A stretch of DNA of 8,836 nt from Prevotella sp. CAG:1058 (GTDB lineage: Bacteria; Bacteroidota; Bacteroidia; Bacteroidales; Bacteroidaceae), in assembly GCA_000433175.1 (NCBI GenBank), contig HF986752.1, forward strand, positions 29,489 to 38,324, read 5' to 3'. This document shows positions 1-6,570 of the stretch, piece by piece (position 1 is the first letter of the stretch; every line of letters starts with the position of its first letter). Below the pieces are notes generated by a model, which was not told the origin of the DNA, did no database searches, and was given only the letters and a program-made list of their open reading frames with translations. The position numbers were made by a program, and so were the translations under genes.

Positions 1-472
1 CCAGGATGTTGTGTCCGAGGGGATGGCCGTCGAATATCATGTTCTCGAACTTGTCGTAAATAAGCTCCGCCGGCGAGTCGTTGTAGCACTCTATCTCGTC
101 GCACACCACCTCGATTTCCTTGTCCAGCTCGGCCTGCGGATAGGTGCTGTGCAGCACTATGTCTGAAAGCAGGTCGACGGCGCGCGGCAGGTGCTCCTTG
201 AGTATGGCCGAATAGAACACCGTGTCCTCCTTGTTGGTGAAGGCGTTGAGGTCGCCGCCGACGCTCTCGAGGCTGTTCAGTATCTGCATGGAGCGGCGGC
301 GCTCCGTGCCCTTGAAGGTCGTATGTTCGCAAAAATGCGCCAGTCCCTCCTCGCCCGGCAGCTCGTCGCGCGTGCCGGCGCAGATGGCGTAGCCGCAATA
401 TACCACGGGCGACGCCGACGCAAGGTGGATGACGCGCAGCCCGTTGCTTAAAGTGTGAGTATTGTATTTCAT
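1..472 (-). CDS. M16-family zinc metallopeptidase, N-terminal part (runs off the window)
   Basis: Read leftward from the ATG at 470-472, this gives about 157 residues starting MKYNTHTLSNGLRVI, with no stop before the edge, so the C-terminal part is missing. The inverted zinc-binding motif HxxEH of the M16 (pitrilysin/processing-peptidase) family is present as H46-F-C-E49-H50. The third zinc ligand is most likely E126 in a VVCDEIE segment, with the usual accompanying glutamate at E119. The GGDLNAFTNKEDT stretch (about 72-84) is also typical of the active N-terminal domain. In the family, E49 acts as the catalytic base and the enzyme cleaves peptides inside a two-lobed chamber. No signal peptide is visible at this start, so a cytoplasmic location is inferred. 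The full family length is roughly 400 residues for single-lobe members, so more than half is probably outside the window. It is divergent from the sugar kinase gene across about 200 nt. The peptide substrate is unknown. Confidence 0.92.
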   Translation of the reverse strand, partial: MKYNTHTLSNGLRVIHLASASPVVYCGYAICAGTRDELPGEEGLAHFCEHTTFKGTERRRSMQILNSLESVGGDLNAFTNKEDTVFYSAILKEHLPRAVDLLSDIVLHSTYPQAELDKEIEVVCDEIECYNDSPAELIYDKFENMIFDGHPLGHNIL

Positions 473-608
473 AATCCGAGGTGCAAAATTATATGATTTT
501 CACGACTTTACGCCACCGTTAACTGCATAAAAAGCAAATTTTTAGTTTCTTTTCATAAGATAAATGCCGCCCGGCAAAGTAAAAAATCTTAAAACTACGT
601 TTTAATTT
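473..608. other. AT-rich divergent intergenic region, left part
   Basis: This stretch separates the leftward protease gene from the rightward kinase promoter. It is clearly more AT-rich than the flanking genes, as expected for a divergent control region. Apart from the weak box at 484-491 I see no hairpin, RNA gene, short ORF with plausible coding features, or repeated operator in it. Confidence 0.5.
484..491 (-). promoter_or_regulatory. Possible -7 box for the M16 protease gene
   Basis: On the minus strand this reads TAATTTTG, matching the Bacteroidetes -7 consensus TAnnTTTG. It lies only 11 nt before the protease ATG, which would leave a leader of a few nucleotides, and no TTTG is found at the expected 19-20 nt distance. 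It is therefore a weak candidate. Confidence 0.3.
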
Positions 609-640
609 TTTGGCTTTGCGCCCGCCTTTTAGTATCTTTG
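609..640 (+). promoter_or_regulatory. Bacteroidetes-type promoter for the pfkB-flavodiiron pair
   Basis: A TTTG at 609-612 is followed after exactly 20 nt by TATCTTTG at 633-640. This matches the Bacteroidetes sigma-ABfr promoter (TTTG at -33, TAnnTTTG at -7). Transcription would start a few bases after 640, giving a leader of roughly 30 nt before the ATG at 676. The position also argues against translation starting at the upstream in-frame ATG at 610, which lies inside the promoter. Confidence 0.8.
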
Positions 641-675
641 CGCCACAAACAAGACTTTATAAAAAAAGCAAGACA

Positions 676-1623
676 ATGCGCAAAGTTATCGGAATAGGCG
701 AAACAGTACTCGACATAATATTCAAAAACGGGCAGCCCGTGAGCGCCGTGCCGGGCGGCTCTGTCTACAACGGCATGATTTCACTGGGGCGCGCCGGGGT
801 GCCGGCAGCCTTCGTAAGCGAGGTTGGCTACGACCGCATAGGACAGAGGACGGTGGCCTTCCTGAAGGAAAACGGGGTCGACGCGTCGAACGTCAACTCG
901 TACAAGGGCACCAAGTCGCCCGTGTCGCTGGCATTCCTCAACGAAAAGAACGACGCCGAATACATATTCTACAAAGACCATCCGCACGACAGGCTCGACT
1001 ACCTGACGCCCGAAATAAACCGCGACGACATAGTGATGATAGGCTCGTACTACGCCGTCAACCCCGTAATACGCCCGCAGGTGGCGGCACTGCTCAACGC
1101 CGCACGCGACAAGGGGGCGATAATATACTATGACGTTAACTTCCGTGCGGCGCACGCCGACGAGGTGATGAAGCTGACGCCCAACATACTGGAGAACTTC
1201 GAATACGCCGACATTGTGCGCGGCAGCCGCGAAGACTTCAACGTGATGTACGGCATGGACACGCCCGACAAGGTGTACAACTCTGAGATTTCGTTCTACT
1301 GCAAGAAGTTCGTCTACACCGACGGGGCGGGCAACGTGGAGCTGCGCGGCGACGGCGGACTGAAGAAGAGCTACCCCGTGAACGCCACGGACACGGTAAG
1401 CACCATAGGCGCGGGCGACAACTTCAACGCCGGACTGGTGTACGGACTGGTGCGCTACGGCGTAACCCGCGACGCCATGGACGGCCCGATAGCCGAAGAG
1501 ACATGGGACAAGATAATAAGCTGCGCCCTCGCCTTCTCGGCCAACTGCTGCAAGAGCATAGGCAACTCGATTGACACCGGCTTCGGCCAGGCCATGAAGG
1601 ACGGACTGTACAAAAACGAATAA
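676..1623 (+). CDS. PfkB-family carbohydrate kinase (fructokinase-like)
   Basis: The product is 315 residues, a normal length for ribokinase/PfkB sugar kinases, which transfer phosphate from ATP to a sugar hydroxyl in the cytoplasm. The N-terminal sugar-binding signature is PGGSVYNG (P26-G33, with N32). The C-terminal PfkB signature is TIGAGDNFNAG, in which D248 is the expected catalytic base and the GAG segment forms the anion hole. The IGIGETVLDII opening is the usual first beta strand of the fold. The start at 676 is chosen because the protein then begins at this conserved strand. The in-frame ATG at 610 would add 22 unconserved residues and lies inside the promoter. The leader before 676 is A-rich with no Shine-Dalgarno sequence, as is normal in this phylum. 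A flavodiiron gene follows 25 nt downstream and is probably co-transcribed. Fructose is the best guess for the substrate, but family members also act on ribose, adenosine or 2-keto-3-deoxygluconate, so no symbol is assigned. Confidence 0.9.
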   Translation: MRKVIGIGETVLDIIFKNGQPVSAVPGGSVYNGMISLGRAGVPAAFVSEVGYDRIGQRTVAFLKENGVDASNVNSYKGTKSPVSLAFLNEKNDAEYIFYKDHPHDRLDYLTPEINRDDIVMIGSYYAVNPVIRPQVAALLNAARDKGAIIYYDVNFRAAHADEVMKLTPNILENFEYADIVRGSREDFNVMYGMDTPDKVYNSEISFYCKKFVYTDGAGNVELRGDGGLKKSYPVNATDTVSTIGAGDNFNAGLVYGLVRYGVTRDAMDGPIAEETWDKIISCALAFSANCCKSIGNSIDTGFGQAMKDGLYKNE

Positions 1624-1648
1624 GACAACAACCAAAATAAAAACAACA

Positions 1649-2845
1649 ATGATAGAGATTACCGACAAAATCTATTATGTAGGCGTAAACGACCGCAACA
1701 AGGAACTCTTCGAGGGCTTGTGGCCGCTGCCTAACGGAGTTTCATACAACTCCTACCTCATCGACGACGAGAAAGTGTGCCTCATCGACACAGTGGAGGT
1801 TGACTTCTTCATGCCATACCTCAAGAACATACGTGAAATACTGGGCGACAGGCAGATAGACTATCTCGTGATAAACCACATGGAACCCGACCACAGCGGT
1901 GCCATAGAACTGATACGCAAGTACTATCCTGGCGTAAAGATCGTTGCCAACAAGAAGACGTTCGGCATGATTGACGGCTTCTACGGCATAACTACCGACG
2001 AGGTGGAGGTGAAGAACGGCTCTAAACTCAGCCTCGGACGCCACGAGCTTACGTTTGTGCTGACGCCGATGGTACACTGGCCCGAGACGATGGTTACACT
2101 TGACACGACCACCAACACGCTGTTCTCCGGCGATGCATTCGGCTGCTTCGGCGCGCTCAACGGCGGCATAATAGACTCTGAAATCAACTGCGACACGTTC
2201 TGGCTGGAGATGGTACGCTACTATTCGAACATCGTCGGCAAGTACGGAACACCCGTGCAGAACGCCCTGAAGAAACTGGAGGGAGTGCAGCTGGACTACA
2301 TCTGCTCTACACACGGCCCCGTATGGCACGAGCATATCAGCAAAGTGATAGGCATATATGACCGTCTCAGCCGCTACGAGACCGAGGAAGGCATCGTAAT
2401 ATGCTACGGAACGATGTACGGCAACACTGAGCGCATGGCCGAGGTGATAGCCCGCGCGGCAAGCCAGGCAGGCATCAAGAACATCGTAATGTACAACGTG
2501 TCCAAGACGCACCACTCTTACATACTGCGCGACATCTTCCGCTACCGCGGACTTATTGTCGGAGCACCGACCTACAACGCCGGACTTTACCACGAAATGG
2601 AGGTATTGCTGAGCGAGATTGCAGGCAAGGACATCAAGAACAGGCACTATATAGGCTGGTTCGGAAGCTACGCCTGGGCAGGCAAAGCCGTCGAACGCAT
2701 ACACCACTGGAACGAGACTCACCTGAAATTCGAGGCCGTAGGCACTCCCGTAGAGATGAAGCAGAGCCTCAAGGAGGACTCTTTCGCACAGTGCGAGGCG
2801 CTCGGACGCGCCATGGCCGAAAGGCTCAAGCAGGACAGGCAGTAA
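1649..2845 (+). CDS. fprA: Class A flavodiiron protein (FprA-type O2/NO reductase)
   Basis: This 398-residue protein has the two-domain layout of class A flavodiiron proteins, which reduce O2 to water or NO to N2O in the cytoplasm using electrons usually passed on by rubredoxin. The metallo-beta-lactamase-like domain (about 1-245) carries all six diiron ligands by eye: H77, E79 and D81 in HMEPDHSG, H143 in MVHWPE, D162 in SGDAFG and H222 in STHGP. The flavodoxin-like domain (about 248-398) has the FMN phosphate loop YGTMYGNTE (253-261) and the second FMN loop APTYNAG (306-312). There is no C-terminal rubredoxin or flavin reductase domain, so an external electron donor is needed. In an anaerobe the likely job is defence against traces of oxygen or nitric oxide. 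It lies 25 nt after the PfkB kinase gene with no promoter between them, suggesting one transcript. The start is the first in-frame ATG after the kinase stop. Confidence 0.95.
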   Translation: MIEITDKIYYVGVNDRNKELFEGLWPLPNGVSYNSYLIDDEKVCLIDTVEVDFFMPYLKNIREILGDRQIDYLVINHMEPDHSGAIELIRKYYPGVKIVANKKTFGMIDGFYGITTDEVEVKNGSKLSLGRHELTFVLTPMVHWPETMVTLDTTTNTLFSGDAFGCFGALNGGIIDSEINCDTFWLEMVRYYSNIVGKYGTPVQNALKKLEGVQLDYICSTHGPVWHEHISKVIGIYDRLSRYETEEGIVICYGTMYGNTERMAEVIARAASQAGIKNIVMYNVSKTHHSYILRDIFRYRGLIVGAPTYNAGLYHEMEVLLSEIAGKDIKNRHYIGWFGSYAWAGKAVERIHHWNETHLKFEAVGTPVEMKQSLKEDSFAQCEALGRAMAERLKQDRQ

Positions 2846-2854
2846 CCTTCAGGC

Positions 2855-2893
2855 ATGCAAGCCGGCGGCCGGCACAGGGCGGCCGGTTTGCAT
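2855..2893 (+). terminator. Intergenic hairpin after the flavodiiron gene, possible terminator
   Basis: ATGCAAGCCGGC (2855-2866) pairs with GCCGGTTTGCAT (2882-2893) as a 12-bp stem with one G-T wobble and a 15-nt GC-rich loop, starting 9 nt after the stop codon. The bases that follow (TTATC) are a poor T-tract, so termination may be partial and some read-through into the transporter gene is possible. No TAnnTTTG promoter box is visible between here and 2919. Confidence 0.5.
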
Positions 2894-2918
2894 TTATCAT
2901 CAAAAACCTTAAACATAC

Positions 2919-4094
2919 ATGAAAAAAACACGCTTCGGGCTGCTGCCCCGGATTATCGTTGCCATAGCGTTGGGCGTTTTGCTGGGCAACGTGTTCACCG
3001 AGCCATGGATACGGCCGTTCATGACCTTCAACGCAATATTCAGCCAGTTTCTCGGCTTCCTCATACCAATCATCATCGTGGGCCTGGTCACTCCGGCCAT
3101 TGCGGGCATCGGCAACTCGGCAGGCAAGATGCTTCTTGTAACGGTGGGCATAGCCTACGCCGACACGGTATTTTGCGGACTGCTGGCCTACGGCACGGGC
3201 AGCGTGCTCTTTCCGGCCATGACCGAGGGACTGACGGCTGCCGCGACAGGCGGCGCCGGCGAAGCCATAGAACCGTACTTCACAATCAAGATACCGCCAA
3301 TCCTCGACGTAATGAGCGCCCTGGTGCTGTCGTTCATGATGGGACTGGGCATCGCCTACGGCAAGTCGGAGGTGCTGAAGAAGGGCGCCGACGAGCTTAT
3401 GGAGATTATAGGGAAGGTCATCGGCAAGGCGATAATTCCGCTGCTGCCGCCTTACATTTTCGGTATCTTCCTCAACATGACGGCCAACGGAGAGGCTTAT
3501 TCGATAATGACGGTGTTTGCAAAGATTATCGTCGTAATCTTCGCACTGCACATAATAATACTGCTCTACCAGTTCTGCGTGGCCGGAATGCTGACGCGCC
3601 GCAATCCGCTGAAACTGCTCTGGCGCATGCTGCCGGCGTATTTCACGGCTCTGGGCACGTCGTCTTCGGCAGCGACCATACCCGTAACGCTGAAGCAGAC
3701 CGAGCTTAACGGCGTGGGCAAGGACGTTGCCGGCTTCACGGTTCCGCTCTGCGCTACCATCCACATGTCGGGTTCGGTAATGAAGATTGTGGCCTGCGCG
3801 CTTACAATCTGCATCCTGAAGGGCATGCCACACGACCCGATGCTGTTCACGGGCTTCATCCTGCTGCTGTCGATAATGATGGTCGCCGCGCCGGGAGTGC
3901 CCGGAGGGGCAATCATGGCGGCACTGGCGCCGCTGGCGTCGGTGCTCGGTTTCGGCGAGCAGGAACAGGCTTTGATGATTACCCTGTACATAGCGATGGA
4001 CAGCTTCGGAACGGCCTGCAACGTGACGGGCGACGGTGCTGTGGCCATAGTGGTAAACAAGATATTCGGAAAGAAACTTGCTGACGTGAAATAA
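2919..4094 (+). CDS. DAACS-family dicarboxylate/amino acid:cation symporter
   Basis: This 391-residue, strongly hydrophobic protein belongs to the glutamate transporter (GltP/DctA/SstT) superfamily, which couples uptake of acidic or neutral amino acids or dicarboxylates to Na+ or H+ across the inner membrane. Landmarks in order are: first TM segment after a short basic start (about 8-26); the HP1 serine motif GTSSSAAT (246-253); a TM7 motif TIHMSGS (280-286) where relatives have NMDGT; an HP2 loop AAPGVPGGA (323-331); and the TM8 motif DSFGTACNVTGD (361-372). By alignment to archaeal GltPh, D361, T365, N368 and D372 match conserved binding residues. The arginine that binds acidic side chains is glycine (G364). 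The N and D of NMDGT are H282 and S284. A neutral amino acid such as serine, threonine or alanine is therefore a better guess than aspartate, glutamate or succinate. This is an inference. The start is the first ATG after the hairpin region, with an A-rich leader. Confidence 0.88.
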   Translation: MKKTRFGLLPRIIVAIALGVLLGNVFTEPWIRPFMTFNAIFSQFLGFLIPIIIVGLVTPAIAGIGNSAGKMLLVTVGIAYADTVFCGLLAYGTGSVLFPAMTEGLTAAATGGAGEAIEPYFTIKIPPILDVMSALVLSFMMGLGIAYGKSEVLKKGADELMEIIGKVIGKAIIPLLPPYIFGIFLNMTANGEAYSIMTVFAKIIVVIFALHIIILLYQFCVAGMLTRRNPLKLLWRMLPAYFTALGTSSSAATIPVTLKQTELNGVGKDVAGFTVPLCATIHMSGSVMKIVACALTICILKGMPHDPMLFTGFILLLSIMMVAAPGVPGGAIMAALAPLASVLGFGEQEQALMITLYIAMDSFGTACNVTGDGAVAIVVNKIFGKKLADVK

Positions 4095-4112
4095 GGCGTG
4101 CGGACAAGACGC

Positions 4113-4138
4113 AAAAAAGGCTCCGCAAAGGCGGAGCC
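4113..4138 (-). terminator. Intrinsic terminator of the leftward regulator-LOG unit, at a convergent junction
   Basis: A perfect 8-bp stem GGCTCCGC (4119-4126) / GCGGAGCC (4131-4138) with an AAAG loop is followed, in the leftward direction, by six T residues (A's at 4113-4118 on the plus strand). This is a textbook rho-independent terminator 25 nt past the LOG stop. An outer pairing CAAGAC (4105-4110) with GTCTTG (4145-4150) encloses it. The same structure may also stop rightward transcription from the transporter, although that side has no T-tract. Confidence 0.85.
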
Positions 4139-4162
4139 GACACGGTCTTGCCTGCCGCAAGG

Positions 4163-4699
4163 CTAAATATCCTGAAGAAGCCGTATGGCGTCGTCGACGC
4201 CGGCGGCTTCTTTTATTATGTCGCGCCACTGTCCCCTGACCACTCCCTTAAGCTGGAGGTCGTCGAGAAGGGCTATGAGCGTGTCCCAGAAACCGCCTGC
4301 ATTGAGCAGTATCACGGGCTTGTGGTGGTAGCCTATGGTGGCCGACGCGGCCATGGTGAACACCTCGTCGAGCGTGCCCAGGCCGCCGGGCAGCGCCACT
4401 GCGGCGTCACACTGGGCGAGCATGAGGTCCTTGCGGTCGCTCAGGTTGTCGCAGGGTATGCACACGTCCATGCTCGGACTGGCCTTGCCGCCGCGCTCTA
4501 TTATCGAGGGCACCACGCCTATGGTGGTGCCGCCTGCCTGTCGCACGGCGCGTGCCACGCACTCCATAAGCCCTAAATTGCATCCGCCGAACACGAGCGT
4601 ATGGCCGTTGGAGCCTATCCAGCGGCCGAGTTCTTCAGTCACTTTGAAATATCCGGCGTCTATATTAGAGTTTGCCGAACAGAATACTGCTATTTTCAT
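4163..4699 (-). CDS. LOG-family nucleoside 5'-monophosphate phosphoribohydrolase
   Basis: The 178-residue product matches the LOG ("lonely guy", TIGR00730-type) family in length and motifs. These cytoplasmic Rossmann-like enzymes cleave the base from nucleoside 5'-monophosphates, such as AMP or cytokinin ribotides, releasing ribose 5-phosphate. The phosphate-binding signature is PGGLGTLDE (104-112). The upstream catalytic arginine-lysine pair is in SDRKDLM (R89, K90). The GG(x)nLGLME segment (38-46) supplies the family's catalytic glutamate E46. The protein opens with the family-typical beta strand KIAVFCSAN. The ATG at 4697-4699 is the only start that keeps this strand at the N-terminus. It lies 35 nt downstream of the TPR/HTH regulator gene on the same strand with no recognisable promoter between them, so it is likely the second gene of that transcript, which ends at the hairpin 4113-4138. 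The physiological substrate in bacteria is often unclear. Older annotations call such proteins 'lysine decarboxylase', which is not supported by the motifs. Confidence 0.92.
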   Translation of the reverse strand: MKIAVFCSANSNIDAGYFKVTEELGRWIGSNGHTLVFGGCNLGLMECVARAVRQAGGTTIGVVPSIIERGGKASPSMDVCIPCDNLSDRKDLMLAQCDAAVALPGGLGTLDEVFTMAASATIGYHHKPVILLNAGGFWDTLIALLDDLQLKGVVRGQWRDIIKEAAGVDDAIRLLQDI

Positions 4700-4734
4700 T
4701 ATTGCTTGTTGTTATCATGTTTTGCCGCCCGCGG

Positions 4735-6393
4735 CTATTCAACCACGCCCTTGGGCAAGCCGATGGCCTTGACAAGGTCCTCGAACTCCTCACGGTTTAC
4801 GGCAGCGCCGTTCTTTATCTTGGCGCGGTAGTTGTAGATGGTGTTGACCGAATAGTGCAGGAACTCGGCTATCTTGGAGCTGTCGTCGATGCCGAGGCGT
4901 ATCAGGGCGAAGATGCGTATGCCCGTGGTAAGCTTGGCCTGGTCGGGCAGCGAGATGCGGCTGTCGGGATTGAGAAGCTGGTTGAACTCGTCGACAAACG
5001 TCGGGAAGAGGCGTATGAACGTGGAGTCGAATATCTCGAACAACTCCTCCTGCTCCTTGTCGCGGAAGTCGTGGTTCTTCACCATGTCGTAAAGCTCGGC
5101 GTAACGCTTGGCCTTGAGCATGGTGAACACGTCGCGGCGCATGGCATCCATGCGGTCTATGTATGACGAGCACTGGCGTAGGAAGAGGCCGATGTACTTC
5201 TCCTTGACGCGGTTGCTCTCGTCCAGGTTCGCCACGGCGTCGTTAAGATGGTTGCCGGTTGCGGTGAGGCGGCGGTTTGAGGTGTCGAGACTGTCGAGCA
5301 TCTGCTTCATCTCGCTGTTGAGCCTGTGTGAGGCCCGGCGCTGGCGGGTAAGGTAGACAAGGAAGGCCAGCACTATGAGCATGAACACGCCGGTAAGCAC
5401 GATGGCCGCCTTGAGGTATGTGTTCTCGCGCCGGTTCTGCATCTGGTACATGTTGTCGATGACCTGCATCACGGGCGTTATCTGCTGGTTGCGGAGCCTC
5501 GTGCTGAACTTGGAGGCGCAGGCGGAGGCGAAGTTTATGTAGCGGTACGAACGCTCTATCTCGCCACGCAAATACATGCTGTTGGCCAGTTCCCACAGCG
5601 CGGCCTGGTCCATGACGGCGTTGCGCACGTCGAGCAGGGCCGACATGGCGAGCCAGTATTTCCACTCGTCGGTGTCGCCGAGCATCTTGTAGTCGAGGTA
5701 ACGGTAGAAGGCCACGATGGCCATGCGGTACGAATCCTTCATGGCAAGTTTGAGGCGCATGTCGTTGTAGCGCAAGGCCTCCTTGTAGTCGCCCTTGTTG
5801 TAGGCAGTGGTCTCAAGCAGTTGCAGGCGTATGTCGCTGTCTGGAGAGGCCATGGCTAGGAGCGAGTCGGCGTAGACGTGCGCCAAAGCGAAGTACTTAT
5901 CCTTAAGGTAACGCACCTTGCAGTAATATCCCAGTTCGCCGTATAGGTGGTTGTAGGCCATGTAGTAGTCAACAAGGCCGTCGCCGCCAAGGGCCGACTT
6001 GTCTATGGTGGACAGTATGTCGACGGCTTCGGTGTACATGCCCGTGTTTGAACACTGGTAGGCCGTAAGCGCAAGGCAACGGTTCTCGCCCGCCCTGTCA
6101 CCGCATCTGCGTGCCTCGGCACGCGCCCGTCCCAGCCAAGCCAGGGCCGAGTCGTTCATGAATGGCTTGTACTCCTCGTATAGTTCGAGCGCGACGACGT
6201 AGCGCGTAGAGGCTTCGCCCGTGTGCACGTACTTGTCACGTATGCGGCGTATGGCGTCTTCGCGCTTGGCTATGAACGCTGAAGAATCGGCTATGGCCGC
6301 GTCGAGACACCTGTAAAGGGAGTCGACACGAGTGGCGGCAACAGCATCAACCAGCGGAGCCAACACCAGAAAAAACAATATAAGAATCCTCAT
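4735..6393 (-). CDS. Membrane-anchored TPR/HTH regulator (DUF6377-like)
   Basis: This 552-residue protein begins with a signal peptide (MRILILFFLVLAP..., about 1-20). A helical, TPR-like sensor region follows (about 25-315), with repeat-like segments such as GDYKEALRYNDMRL at 201-214, and is presumably periplasmic. A single transmembrane helix lies at about 327-349 and ends in RQRR, consistent with a cytoplasmic C-terminal side. Next come a coiled-coil-like segment (about 354-400) and a C-terminal region with a helix-turn-helix of LuxR/GerE character (about 503-527, SSKIAEFLHYSVNTIYNYRAK). I recognise the layout as the DUF6377-type proteins of Bacteroidetes and infer a one-component transcription regulator that senses something in the periplasm. 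There is no kinase or receiver domain. The start at 6393 is chosen because it exposes the signal peptide and lies about 45 nt downstream of a clear promoter; the in-frame start at 6468 falls on the -33 box. The LOG gene follows 35 nt later. The neighbouring upstream beta-glucosidase could be a target, but this is unproven. Confidence 0.85.
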   Translation of the reverse strand: MRILILFFLVLAPLVDAVAATRVDSLYRCLDAAIADSSAFIAKREDAIRRIRDKYVHTGEASTRYVVALELYEEYKPFMNDSALAWLGRARAEARRCGDRAGENRCLALTAYQCSNTGMYTEAVDILSTIDKSALGGDGLVDYYMAYNHLYGELGYYCKVRYLKDKYFALAHVYADSLLAMASPDSDIRLQLLETTAYNKGDYKEALRYNDMRLKLAMKDSYRMAIVAFYRYLDYKMLGDTDEWKYWLAMSALLDVRNAVMDQAALWELANSMYLRGEIERSYRYINFASACASKFSTRLRNQQITPVMQVIDNMYQMQNRRENTYLKAAIVLTGVFMLIVLAFLVYLTRQRRASHRLNSEMKQMLDSLDTSNRRLTATGNHLNDAVANLDESNRVKEKYIGLFLRQCSSYIDRMDAMRRDVFTMLKAKRYAELYDMVKNHDFRDKEQEELFEIFDSTFIRLFPTFVDEFNQLLNPDSRISLPDQAKLTTGIRIFALIRLGIDDSSKIAEFLHYSVNTIYNYRAKIKNGAAVNREEFEDLVKAIGLPKGVVE

Positions 6394-6438
6394 AACGGTA
6401 TCGTTTCCTAGTGAAACCAATAACAATGCAACATATTG

Positions 6439-6469
6439 CAAAGATAAGACAATATCGTGAATTAACAAA
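6439..6469 (-). promoter_or_regulatory. Bacteroidetes-type promoter for the TPR/HTH regulator
   Basis: On the minus strand TTTG (6466-6469) is followed after 19 nt by TATCTTTG (6439-6446), the same -7 octamer as the promoter of the sugar kinase gene. Transcription would start near 6432-6434, giving a leader of about 40 nt before the ATG at 6393. The site decides the start codon of the regulator, because the longer in-frame start at 6468 would not be transcribed from it. Confidence 0.8.
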
Positions 6470-6487
6470 ACTTAAGCCACTGTTTTT

Positions 6488-6570
6488 GCCAAAGGTTACC
6501 TTTTGCGCTGCAAAAGGTAATGTTTTGCACGCTAAAAGGCCGTCTTTTGCACTGCAAAAGACGGCCTTTT
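6488..6570. repeat. Tandem array of ~22-nt palindromic units (about 3.8 copies)
   Basis: Four imperfect units begin at 6488, 6510, 6531 and 6554, with periods of 22, 21 and 23 nt. Each unit starts with GC(n)AAAAGG-like sequence. The first three end with TTTTGC followed by RCT or AC, and the last stops at GGCCTTTT. TTTTGC occurs at 6501, 6523 and 6545, with one extra copy at 6484. Because the unit is itself nearly palindromic, hairpins form both within units and between neighbours. Perfect ones are 6496-6506/6510-6520 (11 bp, loop GCT) and 6533-6550/6554-6571 (18 bp, loop ACT). The array lies between the beta-glucosidase stop and the regulator's -33 box. No direct role is known to me. Confidence 0.8.

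Noticed and set aside
610..675. Upstream ATG at 610 as start of the PfkB kinase
   Set aside because: It lies within the promoter (609-640) and would add 22 residues with no family similarity before the conserved first strand.
781..1668. Leftward open frame (295 codons) antisense to the PfkB kinase
   Set aside because: The translation is a low-information Val/His/Arg-rich shadow. The plus-strand frame carries both PfkB signatures.
1742..2722. Leftward open frame (326 codons) antisense to the flavodiiron gene
   Set aside because: It is a shadow frame. All diiron ligands and FMN loops lie in the opposite strand.
2826..4229. Long leftward open frame (467 codons) antisense to the transporter
   Set aside because: It is the shadow of a GC-rich real gene. 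The translation is rich in Arg, His and Gly with no recognisable fold, while the plus-strand frame has clear transporter motifs.
4724..4735. Small GCCGC/GCGGC inverted repeat between the regulator and LOG genes as a terminator
   Set aside because: It has only five base pairs, a 2-nt loop, overlap with the regulator stop codon and no T-tract in either direction.
6394..6468. Upstream in-frame start at 6468 for the TPR/HTH regulator
   Set aside because: It overlaps the promoter and would bury the signal peptide behind 25 extra residues.
6488..6570. CRISPR-like array
   Set aside because: The units are contiguous with no unique spacers, only about four copies are present, and the repeats are degenerate palindromes. 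No cas genes are nearby.
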